Assembly: GCF_026342015.1 (NCBI RefSeq)
Contig: NZ_JAPENL010000001.1
Span: forward strand, 1,798,001-1,862,000
Direction: 5' to 3'
Source: Micromonospora lupini
GTDB lineage: Bacteria > Actinomycetota > Actinomycetes > Mycobacteriales > Micromonosporaceae
Length of the DNA: 64,000 bases
Positions 35,426 through 44,520 of the stretch are shown piece after piece (the first letter of the stretch is position 1; the number at the start of each line of letters is the position of its first letter). A model generated the notes under the pieces. The model saw nothing but the letters and a program-made list of their open reading frames with translations. It had not been told where the DNA came from and ran no database searches. Both the position numbers and the translations under genes were made by a program.

Positions 35426-37153
35426 TCAGTGTGAGTGACGGGGCACCGCGCTGCCGCTGCCACCGACGAGGAAGTCGAGGTCCGCGCCGCTGTCGGCCTG
35501 GAGAACATGCTCGCTGTACAGCCGCACCCAACCACGGTCGGCCACCGGCTTCGGCGGCGCCCAGCCAGACCGGCGTTCGGCGAGTTCCACGTCGTCGACC
35601 AGGAGGTCCAGGCGGCGTGCGGTGACGTCGACGCTGATCAGGTCGCCGGTGCGCACCAGCGCGAGGGGGCCGCCCACGGACGCCTCGGGCGCCACGTGCA
35701 GGACGCACGTCCCATAGCCGGTGCCGCTCATGCGGGCGTCCGAGATCCGCACCATGTCCGTGATGCCGTCGGCGAGCAACCGGCGGGGCATCGGCACGTT
35801 GCCCACCTCCGGAAAGCCGGGGTAGCCGCGCGGTCCGGCGTTGCGGACGACGATCACCGTGTCGGCTGTGACGTCGAGGTCCGGGTCGTCGGCGGCGACG
35901 ACGTACTCCTCGATCCGGTCGAAGACGAGCGCCGGGCCGGTGTGCGTGAGCAGGTGCGCGGAGGCGGCGGAGACCTTCAGCACCGCCCCGGACGGCGCGA
36001 GCGACCCGCGCAGCACGACGGTGCCCGAGCCGGCGGGCTGGAACGGCTCCTCCAGGGTGCCGATGACGTCCCGGTTCCAGCACTGGGCGCCGTCGACGTT
36101 CTCGGCCACGCTCCTGCCACTGACGGTGACGTGGTCCATGTGCAGCAGCGGGGCGAGTTCCCTCATCACCACCGGAAGGCCGCCCGCGTAGGCGAAGTCC
36201 TCCATCAGGTACGCCCCGGACGGCATGAGGTTGACGAGCATCGGCACGTCGGCGGTGAGGGTGTCGAAGTCTTCGAGCGACAGGGGGACGCCGAGGCGTC
36301 CGGCGATCGCGAGCAGGTGCACGACCGCGTTGGTGGAGCCGCCGATCGCGGCGTTGACCCGAATGGCGTTCTCGAACGCCTCCCGGGTGAGCACCGAGGA
36401 CAACCGCTGGTCCTGCTCGACCATCGTGACGATCCGACGTCCGGCGGCCTGCGCGAGCGCGTACCGCCGGGAGTCGACCGCCGGCACGGCGGCCGCGCCC
36501 GGCAGTTGCACGCCAAGCGCCTCGGTCACGCAGGCCATGGTGGACGCCGTACCCATCGTCATGCAGTGGCCTCGACTGCGGGACATGCCGACCTCCGCCT
36601 CGGCGCAGTCGGCAGCGGTCATCCGGCCCGCCCGCATCTCCTCGGTGAAGCGCCAGACGACAGTGCCGGAGCCGATGTCCTGGCCGCGGAACTTGCCGTT
36701 GAGCATCGGGCCGCCGGTCAACATCAGCGTCGGCAGGTCGACGCTCGCGGCCCCCATCAGCAGGCCGGGGGTGGTCTTGTCACAGCCGGAGAGCAGGACC
36801 ACCCCGTCGAGCGGGTTGGCGCGGACCGACTCCTCCAACTCCATCGCCAACAGGTTGCGGTAGAGCATGGTGGTGGGTCGCATGAGCGGCTCGCCCAGGC
36901 TCATCGCCGGGAACTCCAGCGGCAGGCCGCCGCTCTCCCACACGCCCCGTTTCACCGATTCGGCCAGGTCGCGCAGGTGGGCGTTGCAGGGCGTCAGCTC
37001 CGACCAGGTGGTGGCGATGCCGATCACCGGGCGACCGTCGAAGACGTCGTCCGCGAAACCCTGGTTACGCATCCAGGACCGATGGATGAAGCCGTTGCGG
37101 CCCTCCGCACCGAACCACTGCCCGCTGCGCAGCGACCGATCCGTCGTCGACAT
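35426..37153 (-). CDS. IlvD/Edd-family sugar-acid dehydratase (L-arabonate type)
   Basis: A 575-residue Fe-S dehydratase. Family marks are the cluster-ligand Cys in LLSGCDKTTPG with its adjacent Lys, the second Cys in RSRGHCMTMGTASTMAC, and the C-terminal ISDARMSGTGYG. The length (about 570-590) and overall pattern match L-arabonate and D-xylonate dehydratases rather than dihydroxyacid dehydratase IlvD. It would convert L-arabonate to 2-keto-3-deoxy-L-arabonate. Its product is the substrate expected for the FAH-type enzyme encoded at 47777. It is cotranscribed with the importer genes. ATG 37153 follows GAGAGGTG. Confidence 0.87.
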   Translation of the reverse strand: MSTTDRSLRSGQWFGAEGRNGFIHRSWMRNQGFADDVFDGRPVIGIATTWSELTPCNAHLRDLAESVKRGVWESGGLPLEFPAMSLGEPLMRPTTMLYRNLLAMELEESVRANPLDGVVLLSGCDKTTPGLLMGAASVDLPTLMLTGGPMLNGKFRGQDIGSGTVVWRFTEEMRAGRMTAADCAEAEVGMSRSRGHCMTMGTASTMACVTEALGVQLPGAAAVPAVDSRRYALAQAAGRRIVTMVEQDQRLSSVLTREAFENAIRVNAAIGGSTNAVVHLLAIAGRLGVPLSLEDFDTLTADVPMLVNLMPSGAYLMEDFAYAGGLPVVMRELAPLLHMDHVTVSGRSVAENVDGAQCWNRDVIGTLEEPFQPAGSGTVVLRGSLAPSGAVLKVSAASAHLLTHTGPALVFDRIEEYVVAADDPDLDVTADTVIVVRNAGPRGYPGFPEVGNVPMPRRLLADGITDMVRISDARMSGTGYGTCVLHVAPEASVGGPLALVRTGDLISVDVTARRLDLLVDDVELAERRSGWAPPKPVADRGWVRLYSEHVLQADSGADLDFLVGGSGSAVPRHSH

Positions 37154-37202
37154 CAGCACACCTCTCTGTTCGTCCGTACGCGTGGCTGGCGGAAGGGCGG
37201 TC

Positions 37203-38087
37203 CTACCGGAGGCCCCCGACGGACAGTCCGCCGCGCCAGTGTCGTTGCAGGCTGAAGAACGCGATGACAAGTGGGATCACGGACACGAGCGAGCCCAGGA
37301 TGATGAGGCTCCACAGCGAGGTGCCTCCCGAGTTGTTCGCGGAGGCGATCCCCTGCCAGAGGCCGAGGCCGACAGTCACCGGGAAGAGCCGGTTGTCGGA
37401 GAGCATGGCCAGGGGCAGGAAGTAGTTGTTCCAGGACGCCACGGCCGACAGGAGCAGCACGGTGACCACCGCGGGGCGCATCAGCGGAAGGGCGATCTGG
37501 AGGAACGTCCGCACCTCTCCCGCGCCGTCGACCCGCGCCGCGTCGAGGAGCTCGTCGGGCACCGCGTCGCGGGCGTACACGTGCATCAGGTAGACGCCGA
37601 ACGGGTTGAGCAGCGACGGGAGGATCACCGCCCAGACCGTGTTCGTCAGGCCGAGCCGGGAGAACATGATGAAGGTCGGGATGACCAGTGCGGTGGCGGG
37701 CACCATGAGCGCGCCGAGCACCACGGCGAAGCTGAAGCGGCGCGCGGCGAACCGGTACTTGGCGAACCCGTAGCCGGCCATGACCGCCAGGACGGTGGCG
37801 CCGATCCCGCCGGCGACGGCGTACAGCGTGGAGTTGAGGATCCACCGAAGGTAGATGCCACCGTCGTAGGTGAAGAGCTGTCTGAGGTTGCCGACGTAGT
37901 CGATCTGGTCGGTGAACCACAGCGTGTTGCCGCCGCCGAACAGGCCCGGCGCGTCCTTCGAGGAGTTGACGATGACCCACCAGAACGGCACGAGGAAGTA
38001 GATCACCAGGAAGCCGAGGAGGATCTGCAGAGGGAGGTAGCGCTGGGGGCGGCGGGCACCTGCGCGGACGCGTGTGCGGTCGGCCAT
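37203..38087 (-). CDS. ABC sugar importer permease (MalG/CUT1 type)
   Basis: A 294-residue permease with six helices and the EAA loop DAARVDGAGEVRTFLQIALPLMRPA (about residues 187-211). It partners the permease upstream, whose stop codon overlaps this ATG by one base. Fifty bases separate it from the dehydratase gene downstream. No ATPase gene is present, so a shared MsiK-like ATPase is expected. Confidence 0.93.
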   Translation of the reverse strand: MADRTRVRAGARRPQRYLPLQILLGFLVIYFLVPFWWVIVNSSKDAPGLFGGGNTLWFTDQIDYVGNLRQLFTYDGGIYLRWILNSTLYAVAGGIGATVLAVMAGYGFAKYRFAARRFSFAVVLGALMVPATALVIPTFIMFSRLGLTNTVWAVILPSLLNPFGVYLMHVYARDAVPDELLDAARVDGAGEVRTFLQIALPLMRPAVVTVLLLSAVASWNNYFLPLAMLSDNRLFPVTVGLGLWQGIASANNSGGTSLWSLIILGSLVSVIPLVIAFFSLQRHWRGGLSVGGLR

Positions 38088-39028
38088 CACAGGAAGCTCC
38101 TCCGCTTGCGGGTGAAGAACAGGAAGGCGTACACGCAGATGAACACGATGCCGCCGAGGGCGAACGAGATCGCGGACCCGTAGTTGAAGTTGGCGAGCGA
38201 GAACGCCTGCTGGTACGCGTACATGTTGGGCGTGAAGTCGGTCCCGATCGTGCCCGCGGCGAGGTAGCGCAGGATCTGGGGCTCGTTGAAGAACTGCAGG
38301 GTGCCGATGAGCGAGAAGACCAGGATCAGGATCAGCGCGGGGGCGATCAGCGGGATCTTGATGCGCGTCGCGATCTGCCATCGTCCGGCGCCGTCCATCC
38401 GGGCGGCCTCGTAGAGCGTCGGGTCGACACCCTGCAACGCCGCGTACAGGATGATCATGTAGTAGCCGGCCCACTGCCAGGTGACGACGTTGAGCAGGCC
38501 GTAGAAGATCAGGTCACTGCCCAGGAAGTCGGGTGCGGTGGCGCCGAACAGCCCGAAGATGTCGGTGAGCGGGCCGAAGCCCTTGCTGTAGAGGAACCCC
38601 CACATCACGGCCCCGATGACTGTCGGGATCGCGTACGGAAGAAAGATCATGAGGCGGGAGAAGCGCGCAAACAGGGTGGTCACCGCGTCCAGGATGAGGG
38701 CCAGGACGAGCGCGATGCCGATCTGCAGCGGGATGGAGACGAGCGAGAAGCGGAGAACGAACCACGCCCCGGACAGGAAGCTCGGGTCGGTGAACGCCTT
38801 CACGTAGTTGTCGAAGAGGACGAAGCTGGTGCCGCCGATCAGCTTCTTCTGGAAGAGACTGAGGTACAACGCGTACGTCAGCGGCGCGATGAGGAACGCC
38901 ACGAAGACGACCGCGAACGGCCCGACGAAGAGCCACCCCATCAGGTGCTCGCGGAGGTGCACCTTGCCACGGATCTTGCGCGTCTCATGCTGACGACGCC
39001 GTGCGCGCTTCTCGGTCAGGAGTGTCAT
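38087..39028 (-). CDS. ABC sugar importer permease (MalF/CUT1 type)
   Basis: A 313-residue permease starting at ATG 39028, with a basic N-terminus (MTLLTEKRARRRQHETRKIRG), six helices and the EAA loop EAARMDGAGRWQIATRIKIPL (about residues 210-230). It forms the channel with the 37203 product. It lies behind the binding-protein gene, separated by a strong hairpin. Confidence 0.93.
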   Translation of the reverse strand: MTLLTEKRARRRQHETRKIRGKVHLREHLMGWLFVGPFAVVFVAFLIAPLTYALYLSLFQKKLIGGTSFVLFDNYVKAFTDPSFLSGAWFVLRFSLVSIPLQIGIALVLALILDAVTTLFARFSRLMIFLPYAIPTVIGAVMWGFLYSKGFGPLTDIFGLFGATAPDFLGSDLIFYGLLNVVTWQWAGYYMIILYAALQGVDPTLYEAARMDGAGRWQIATRIKIPLIAPALILILVFSLIGTLQFFNEPQILRYLAAGTIGTDFTPNMYAYQQAFSLANFNYGSAISFALGGIVFICVYAFLFFTRKRRSFL

Positions 39029-39061
39029 CTGTGGTCTCCGGGACGTGGACGCTGGGGGTCG

Positions 39062-39099
39062 TGGGTGGGCCGGCCGCAGTTGCCGGCGCGGCCCACCCA
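39062..39099 (-). terminator. Attenuating hairpin between binding-protein and permease genes
   Basis: A perfect 11-bp stem, TGGGTGGGCCG (39062-39072) with CGGCCCACCCA (39089-39099), in the 76-base gap after the binding-protein gene. The position matches the hairpin in the uronide importer operon at 16188. Confidence 0.6.
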
Positions 39100-39104
39100 T
39101 CCGG

Positions 39105-40445
39105 TCACTGGACGGTGAAGCCCTGTTCCTTGGCGTACTTCGCCACGTCCTCCTGGATCTTGTCGGCGGCCTGCGAACCGGTGACCGAACCCTTGATGAT
39201 CTCGCTCACCTGCTTCGTCACGGCGTCGAGGTAGTACTGGCCGAAGGGCGCGTAGGCGACACCCTTGTAGGCCTCGGCGGCGGGAAGGTAGACCTCCTTG
39301 TTCGCCTGCTGCCCGCCGAAGAACGCCACCTTCAGGTCGACGAACGCCGGATCCTTGAGCGCCGCGAGGTTCAGCGGGAAGATGATCTGGTTGGTCCAGC
39401 CGTCGGTGAGCGACTCCTTGTCGGCGTAGAGCCCGTAGGCGACCTTCGCCGCCAGCTCCGGCTTCTTCGCCTGCTTGGTCACCGAGAAGGCCGACCCACC
39501 CCAGTTGACCTGCACCGGGTTCGCCGGATCCCACTGCGGCAGCGGCGCCACCGCGAACGTGCCGGTGTCCTGACCCTTACCGACACCCGCGCCGGTGAGG
39601 TAGCCGGGCGCCCAGGCCGCCGAGATGTACGTCGCGTAGTTGCCGTTGATCACGCCGGAGATGTACTCCGGGGTGAACTGGTCCTGCGTGCCGACCAGGC
39701 CCTTCTTGGCGAGGCCGCCCCAGTAGTCAAGCACGTCCTTGGATGCCTGGTCGTTGAGCTTCACGCCTATCGACTTCGGCTGCGTCGGATCGAAGGTGAA
39801 GGGCGCGGCGCCCCTCTGGATCTGCAGCGCCATCAGGACCGCCGGTACGTTCGCGCCGAGGTCGCCGAAGAGCGGGCCACCGGCGTCCTTCACCTTCTGC
39901 GCGGCCTGCTCGTACTCGGCCCAGGTCTTCGGCGGGGTGATCTTGTACTTGTCGAAGATGTCCTTGCGGTAGATCATGCCCATCGGGCCACCGTCGACAG
40001 GCACGCCGTAGACCGCGTCGCCGACCGACACGTCCTTCCAGGCGCCCTCGCCGTAGTTGGCCTTCACCGCGTCGTAGCCGTACTGCTTGATGTCGACGAG
40101 CGCGCCCTGGATCTGGAAGGTCGGGATCCGGTCCGCCTCGACCATGATCACGTCGGGCGCTCCGGTGCCCGCCGAGATGGCCGTCTGGAACTTGTCGTAC
40201 TCGTCGCCGCCCTGCCCGACGTTGGTCCAGCAGACCTGCACGTCGTCGTGCTGCTTGTTGAAGTTGTCCACGACGAGCTGGGTGTTGGGGTACCAGCCCC
40301 ACATCGTCACGACCGGCACGTTCTGCTTGGTGATGGTGTTCGTGCAGTTGCTCGCGTCGCTGCCGCCCTCGTCGGAGGAGCAGGCGACCAGGCCGCTCCC
40401 GGCCGCGAGCATGGCCACCGTGGCGAGTAAGCGTCTTCTCTTCAT
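39105..40445 (-). CDS. Sugar-binding lipoprotein of the pentose importer
   Basis: A 446-residue family 1 solute-binding protein. The lipoprotein signal (residues 1-22) ends in SGLVAC. The mature part shows VVTMWGWYPNTQLVVDNFNKQHDDVQV, APDVIMVEADRIPTF, GMIYRKDIFDKYKITPPKTWAEYEQ and SAFSVTKQAKKPELAAK. Its closest functional match by context is an L-arabinose or arabino-oligosaccharide binder, since the operon ends with an L-arabonate-type dehydratase and a GH51 gene is near. ATG 40445 has GAAGGGAACC upstream. Confidence 0.92.
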   Translation of the reverse strand: MKRRRLLATVAMLAAGSGLVACSSDEGGSDASNCTNTITKQNVPVVTMWGWYPNTQLVVDNFNKQHDDVQVCWTNVGQGGDEYDKFQTAISAGTGAPDVIMVEADRIPTFQIQGALVDIKQYGYDAVKANYGEGAWKDVSVGDAVYGVPVDGGPMGMIYRKDIFDKYKITPPKTWAEYEQAAQKVKDAGGPLFGDLGANVPAVLMALQIQRGAAPFTFDPTQPKSIGVKLNDQASKDVLDYWGGLAKKGLVGTQDQFTPEYISGVINGNYATYISAAWAPGYLTGAGVGKGQDTGTFAVAPLPQWDPANPVQVNWGGSAFSVTKQAKKPELAAKVAYGLYADKESLTDGWTNQIIFPLNLAALKDPAFVDLKVAFFGGQQANKEVYLPAAEAYKGVAYAPFGQYYLDAVTKQVSEIIKGSVTGSQAADKIQEDVAKYAKEQGFTVQ

Positions 40446-40496
40446 TGAGATGGTTCCCTTCGAAGGTGGCGGTGCGGGCATCCCTGCGCCGGCGGC

Positions 40497-40531
40497 CGCC
40501 ACCGGGGCAGGAGAACCTGCTCCCGGTGGCG
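40497..40531 (-). terminator. Terminator after the two-lobed esterase gene
   Basis: CGCCACCGGGGCAGG (40497-40511) pairs with CCTGCTCCCGGTGGCG (40516-40531) with one bulge and a 4-base loop. It follows the esterase stop and precedes the importer operon, so the latter probably has its own promoter. Confidence 0.6.
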
Positions 40532-40547
40532 TCGCCGGAAGGGGCTC

Positions 40548-42731
40548 CTAGCGCTTGAACAGACGCGGAGCCAGGTCGATGAGGTTCTTCTGCCACACGT
40601 CCCAGCCGTGCGGTCCGGGGGTGACCCCGTCGAACTCGTAGCGGATACCGAGGGTGTCAAGCGTGGTCAGTGACGCCATGAAGCTCGGGTGGACGAAGTC
40701 GGTCTGGTCGCCCACGTACAGGCGCAGCATCTTCGTCCCGCTGTTGATCGCCTCGACGTCGACGCCGGCGCCGTTGCCGAACCCGGCCGAGAGGGCCGCG
40801 ACGTACGCGAACTCCCCCGGGTATGCCTTCAGCACCCCGAGCGCCTGCCCGCCGCCCATCGACAGGCCGGCGAGCGCCTGCTGCGACGGATCGCTGGAGA
40901 TGTGGTAGCGGGCACGGGCCGTCGGCACGATGTTCTCCAACAGTTCCCGGTTGAAGTTCGACGAGTTGCCGTTGCCCATCACGACGACCATCGGCGTGAG
41001 GTCGCCGTCGAGGAACTGGTGGTCGAGGATCTGCTTGGCGCGGCCCATCTCGACCCAGTCGGTGTAGCTCTGGCCGCTGCCGTGCTGGAGATAGAGGACC
41101 GGGTACGGCTGTGCTCGACCCCTGTCGTACCCGGGTGGGGTCCACACCAGCGCGGTGCGGTCCTGACCGGCCACCGAGCTGGGGTAGGTCATGCTCTCGA
41201 CGGTTCCGCCCCGACCGGCGGGCACGTCCGACAGCAGTCGGGCGCCCGGCCCCGGGAGGAAGAAGGTGCTCCACATCGGTTCGGAGGTCACAGAGGTCGG
41301 GTTGGAGGTGTCCTTGACCGCGACCCGGTCCACGATCAGCCGGTAGTAGTAGAACCAGGGCTTCAGCGGGCCGACCGTCGCCCGCCACCGGTCGCCGTCG
41401 CGCGTCATCGGCACGCGCAGCCAACTGCCGCCCGGCGCGATGTTGGCCCACACCGTGACGTGCTGGGCGTCGGTGAACTCGGTGGTGGTCTCGAAGGTGA
41501 CGAACCCGCCCTCGCTGACGAACGGCGTCGGCGTGGTGCCGGCCGGCGGCGGGGTGAACTCCCGCCGCAGCTTCTGGTGACCGGGGCTGGGCCGGTGGTC
41601 GGACACGTGCCGGAACAGCCGCGGCAGGAAGTCGACCAGGTTCTCCTGCCAGGTGGTCCAGTTCGCGCCGCCGTCCGGCTTGACCCCGTCGAACTCGAAC
41701 CGGACATCGGCGCGATCCAGCGCCTTCATCAGCCGGTAGGTGGGGTTGTACGCGGGATCGGTGACGTTGCCCGTGTAGAGGCGCAGCAGCTTGACGCCGC
41801 GGTTGGTCGCCGTGGCGTGCTTCCGGTCGATCGTCGGAGCCGACGTGCCCGAGAACGACCCGACGTAGCCGAACTGACCCGGCTTGGCGAGAGCGGCCCG
41901 CAGCGCCTGCGTGCCACCGTCGGCCACGCCCGCGATTGCCTGGTGTGCCTGATCGCGAAGGACCCGGTAGGTGTCGGCGACAGCCTTCCGGAGGTCCGTC
42001 AACTCCTTGTCGTCCGAGGCGTCGGCGTCACTGATCACCACCACCATCGGGCTGATGGCGCGCGCGGCCGAGAGGTTGTCGAGGATCTGCTTCGACCTGC
42101 CGAGGTCGAACCAGTCGGTGGCGGCAGCGCCGGCGCCCGACCGCAGGAGGAGCACCGGGTAACCCTTCGGCCCCTTGGCCGCGTACCCCGGTGGCGTCCA
42201 GACCAGGGCGGAGCGCTGCGCGTTCCTGGTGCGGTAGGTAAGCGTGTCGATCTTCCCGCCGGTGCCGGCCGGCGCGTCGGCCAGCCACCGCGCCGAGTCA
42301 CCCGCGACCAGGAAGGTGCTCAGCAGCGGGTTGGACGCCACGCTCGTGCTGTTCGTCGGGTCCTTGATGGACTTCGTGTCGTCGGCGGTGACCTGGTACT
42401 GGTACAGACCCGGCGCGAGCGCGCCGAGCACACCCGACCACACGTCACCGCGACGTGTCAGACCGAATTCCGCCCAGCTGGCGGACGGCCCGAAGTTGCC
42501 CTCGACGACGACCTGCGAGACGGCGCCCAGCTTCTCCTGGACGTAGGCCGCCGGGACGGCGAACGAGGCGTAGCGGTCCTGGGAGACGTCCAGCCACGGC
42601 GTGTCCGCCGTCGCGGGTTGCGGGGCGAGCAGGGCCGCCGCGACGGCGACGACTCCGGCGGTGAACGCCGCCGAGACCCGCCGGCGTACGCCCGGACGGC
42701 GTAGGCGCCCGTGATAATGTGCGGTTGTCAC
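40548..42731 (-). CDS. Secreted two-lobed esterase, one lobe catalytically dead
   Basis: A 727-residue exported protein (signal 1-42) built from two homologous halves, each an immunoglobulin-like E-set domain plus an esterase-D/feruloyl-esterase-type alpha/beta hydrolase. The C-terminal half has a plausible triad: S624 (GLSMGG), D675 (LYVGDQTD) and H708 (GPHGWDVW). The N-terminal half has A270 (GVADGG), N322 (LYTGNVTD) and A356 (GANWTTW) at the matching places, so all three catalytic residues are gone. The surrounding fold is kept. It probably removes acyl groups from arabinoxylan, with the dead lobe binding substrate. The GTG at 42731 has GAGGAG upstream. Confidence 0.85.
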   Translation of the reverse strand: MTTAHYHGRLRRPGVRRRVSAAFTAGVVAVAAALLAPQPATADTPWLDVSQDRYASFAVPAAYVQEKLGAVSQVVVEGNFGPSASWAEFGLTRRGDVWSGVLGALAPGLYQYQVTADDTKSIKDPTNSTSVASNPLLSTFLVAGDSARWLADAPAGTGGKIDTLTYRTRNAQRSALVWTPPGYAAKGPKGYPVLLLRSGAGAAATDWFDLGRSKQILDNLSAARAISPMVVVISDADASDDKELTDLRKAVADTYRVLRDQAHQAIAGVADGGTQALRAALAKPGQFGYVGSFSGTSAPTIDRKHATATNRGVKLLRLYTGNVTDPAYNPTYRLMKALDRADVRFEFDGVKPDGGANWTTWQENLVDFLPRLFRHVSDHRPSPGHQKLRREFTPPPAGTTPTPFVSEGGFVTFETTTEFTDAQHVTVWANIAPGGSWLRVPMTRDGDRWRATVGPLKPWFYYYRLIVDRVAVKDTSNPTSVTSEPMWSTFFLPGPGARLLSDVPAGRGGTVESMTYPSSVAGQDRTALVWTPPGYDRGRAQPYPVLYLQHGSGQSYTDWVEMGRAKQILDHQFLDGDLTPMVVVMGNGNSSNFNRELLENIVPTARARYHISSDPSQQALAGLSMGGGQALGVLKAYPGEFAYVAALSAGFGNGAGVDVEAINSGTKMLRLYVGDQTDFVHPSFMASLTTLDTLGIRYEFDGVTPGPHGWDVWQKNLIDLAPRLFKR

Positions 42732-42901
42732 GCTCCACTCCTCTCATGTGCCGGCAGCGGATGCGACCCGCTGGCCGGCTCAACTCATCGGTGGATCTCG
42801 CCGTGCGTGGTGCGTGCACCTCCTTCCCGCTCCTGCCACGGATGCGCCCGACCTGATCACTCCGTCGGGAGCGACCCGGTCCTGGTGCCCGTCGACTGAC
42901 G

Positions 42902-43924
42902 TCACGGTCGTGCCGCGCTGTTCGGCGGCGCGGTCGAGCTGCGGACCACGAGGCTTGTCGGAAGCACTATCTGGTGGGGCTCGTCCCACTCGCCGGTCAC
43001 CAGTGACTTGAGCATCCGCGCGGCCTCGTACCCGAGCTGGTACATCGACTGGTCCACGGTTGTCAGACCCGGCTCGGTCAGCGCCGACTCCGGGATGTTG
43101 TCGAACCCGACGACTGACAGGTCCCCGGGGACGGCGAGGCCCAACTCCCTGGCGACCTCCAGGACCTTGAGGGCCATCCCGTCGCTCGCCGCGAAGATCG
43201 CCGACGGCCGGTCCGCTCGTTGCAGCAGGGCACGCGCCAACGGAACTGCCGACTCGGGGTTGAAGTCCCCCCTGCCGACAAACGTCGGGTCGACCGGGAC
43301 GCCGGCCTCGGTCAGCGCGGCCCGGTAGCCCTCCTCACGCGACCACGCCGAGGCCAGACTGTCGCGGCCCGCGATGAACCCGATGCGCCGATGGCCCAGG
43401 CCGAGCAGGTGCTCGACCGCGGTGGTGGCGCCCACGAGGTTGTCGGCCGTGACCGAGGGCGCCGTCGAACCTCGCACCGGGTCGATGGCCACGACGGGTG
43501 TCCGGCTGCGTACCTCACCCCAGGGCGTGACGACGATGCACCCGTCGGTGAGGGTGCCCGACAGCCGGGTCAGATGCCGCTGCTCCCAGCCCTCCGAGTA
43601 CGACCCGTAGAGGTCGCTGTTGGCGTAGATGATGAGGTCGAAGCCCGAGCGGCTCAGGGCCTTCATGACCCCCTTGAGCACCTCGGCCGTGTACGACTGG
43701 AAGCTGTGCGCCACGAGGCCCAGCACGTTTGTGCGGCTGCGCCGGAGGCTCGATGCCACCAGGCTCGACTCGTAGCCGAGCTGCTCGATCGCTGTCCGCA
43801 CCTGGGCGATCGTGCGGGCGCTGACGCCGTAATGCCCGTTGACGACCCGCGAGACGGTGGCTGTGGAAACGCCGGCGACCCGGGCGACATCACTCATTGT
43901 CACCGGCGCATTGGCTTCGATCAT
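42902..43924 (-). CDS. LacI-family regulator of arabinan genes
   Basis: A 340-residue repressor: helix-turn-helix at about 10-30 (MSDVARVAGVSTATVSRVVNG) and a sugar-binding domain (LGLGHRRIGFIAGRDSLASAW; AIFAASDGMALKVLEVAR; SVVGFDNIPESALTEPGLTTVDQ). ATG 43924 (GAGAGAG upstream) is preferred to a TTG at 43945. Inverted boxes TCGGTTACGTT and AACGTAACGGA lie directly upstream of it, with the same pair before the GH51 gene, so it likely controls itself, the GH51 gene and perhaps the adjacent esterase. Confidence 0.92.
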   Translation of the reverse strand: MIEANAPVTMSDVARVAGVSTATVSRVVNGHYGVSARTIAQVRTAIEQLGYESSLVASSLRRSRTNVLGLVAHSFQSYTAEVLKGVMKALSRSGFDLIIYANSDLYGSYSEGWEQRHLTRLSGTLTDGCIVVTPWGEVRSRTPVVAIDPVRGSTAPSVTADNLVGATTAVEHLLGLGHRRIGFIAGRDSLASAWSREEGYRAALTEAGVPVDPTFVGRGDFNPESAVPLARALLQRADRPSAIFAASDGMALKVLEVARELGLAVPGDLSVVGFDNIPESALTEPGLTTVDQSMYQLGYEAARMLKSLVTGEWDEPHQIVLPTSLVVRSSTAPPNSAARP

Positions 43925-43950
43925 GCCGCTCTCTCTGGACTGCAATCGTT

Positions 43951-43987
43951 ATCGGTTACGTTTCCAGGATGTTGCCAACGTAACGGA
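43951..43987. promoter_or_regulatory. Paired LacI boxes before the regulator gene
   Basis: ATCGGTTACGTTTCC (43951-43965) and GCCAACGTAACGGA (43974-43987) are inverted copies of one motif, about TCSGTTACGTT. They lie 27-63 bases upstream of the ATG of the LacI gene at 43924. Confidence 0.6.
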
Positions 43988-44310
43988 CGACGATTACGAA
44001 CACAAGACTCCTTCACCGGCACGAGAACCCGGATCGGAAGGTCCTAACGGGATGCTCACAGGGTGGACTTCCCACCTCGATAACCGATGCGCGGAACGCG
44101 GACGGCCGCCACTCCGGCGGCCTGAGTGGATCGCCATTCCGCGACGGCTCCACCCGATGACAACGGGACGGCACTCTCCGTCAGGAACCATTCCCGGACG
44201 CCCGTGTACGAGTACGGCGCCGGCACGAGCCCGGGGCCCACGACACCCGCGTGGCGTGCGGCCGCCCGACGCGAACATTGGTGACGGCCACCGTGTTCCC
44301 TGCCGCAAAC
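43988..44310. other. Gene-free stretch in the arabinan region
   Basis: Between the two operator pairs. Frames crossing it have no ribosome sites or recognisable proteins. I see no repeat or hairpin of note. It may simply be spacer between divergent promoters. Confidence 0.4.
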
Positions 44311-44313
44311 GTG

Positions 44314-44355
44314 ATCGGTAACGTTTACATAGATCGAGAACGTAACCGACGATCA
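44314..44355. promoter_or_regulatory. Paired LacI boxes before the GH51 gene
   Basis: ATCGGTAACGTTTAC (44314-44328) and GAACGTAACCGACGATC (44338-44354) repeat, in inverted orientation, the motif found at 43951-43987. The pair stands about 170 bases before the GTG of the arabinofuranosidase gene, implying a long leader. Confidence 0.6.
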
Positions 44356-44520
44356 TGGCGATGTCCAGAGCTCGCACCGACCCACCACCCCCCTCGGTCC
44401 CGGCACCGCGACGGAGATCTCGACGTCGGGGCCCCGCACGAAGGAGCCCGCCCTGAACACCCACCACCACCGCGCCGCGCTGCCGGTCCGGCCCCGTCGA
44501 AACCAGCAGGGAGGACTGTC

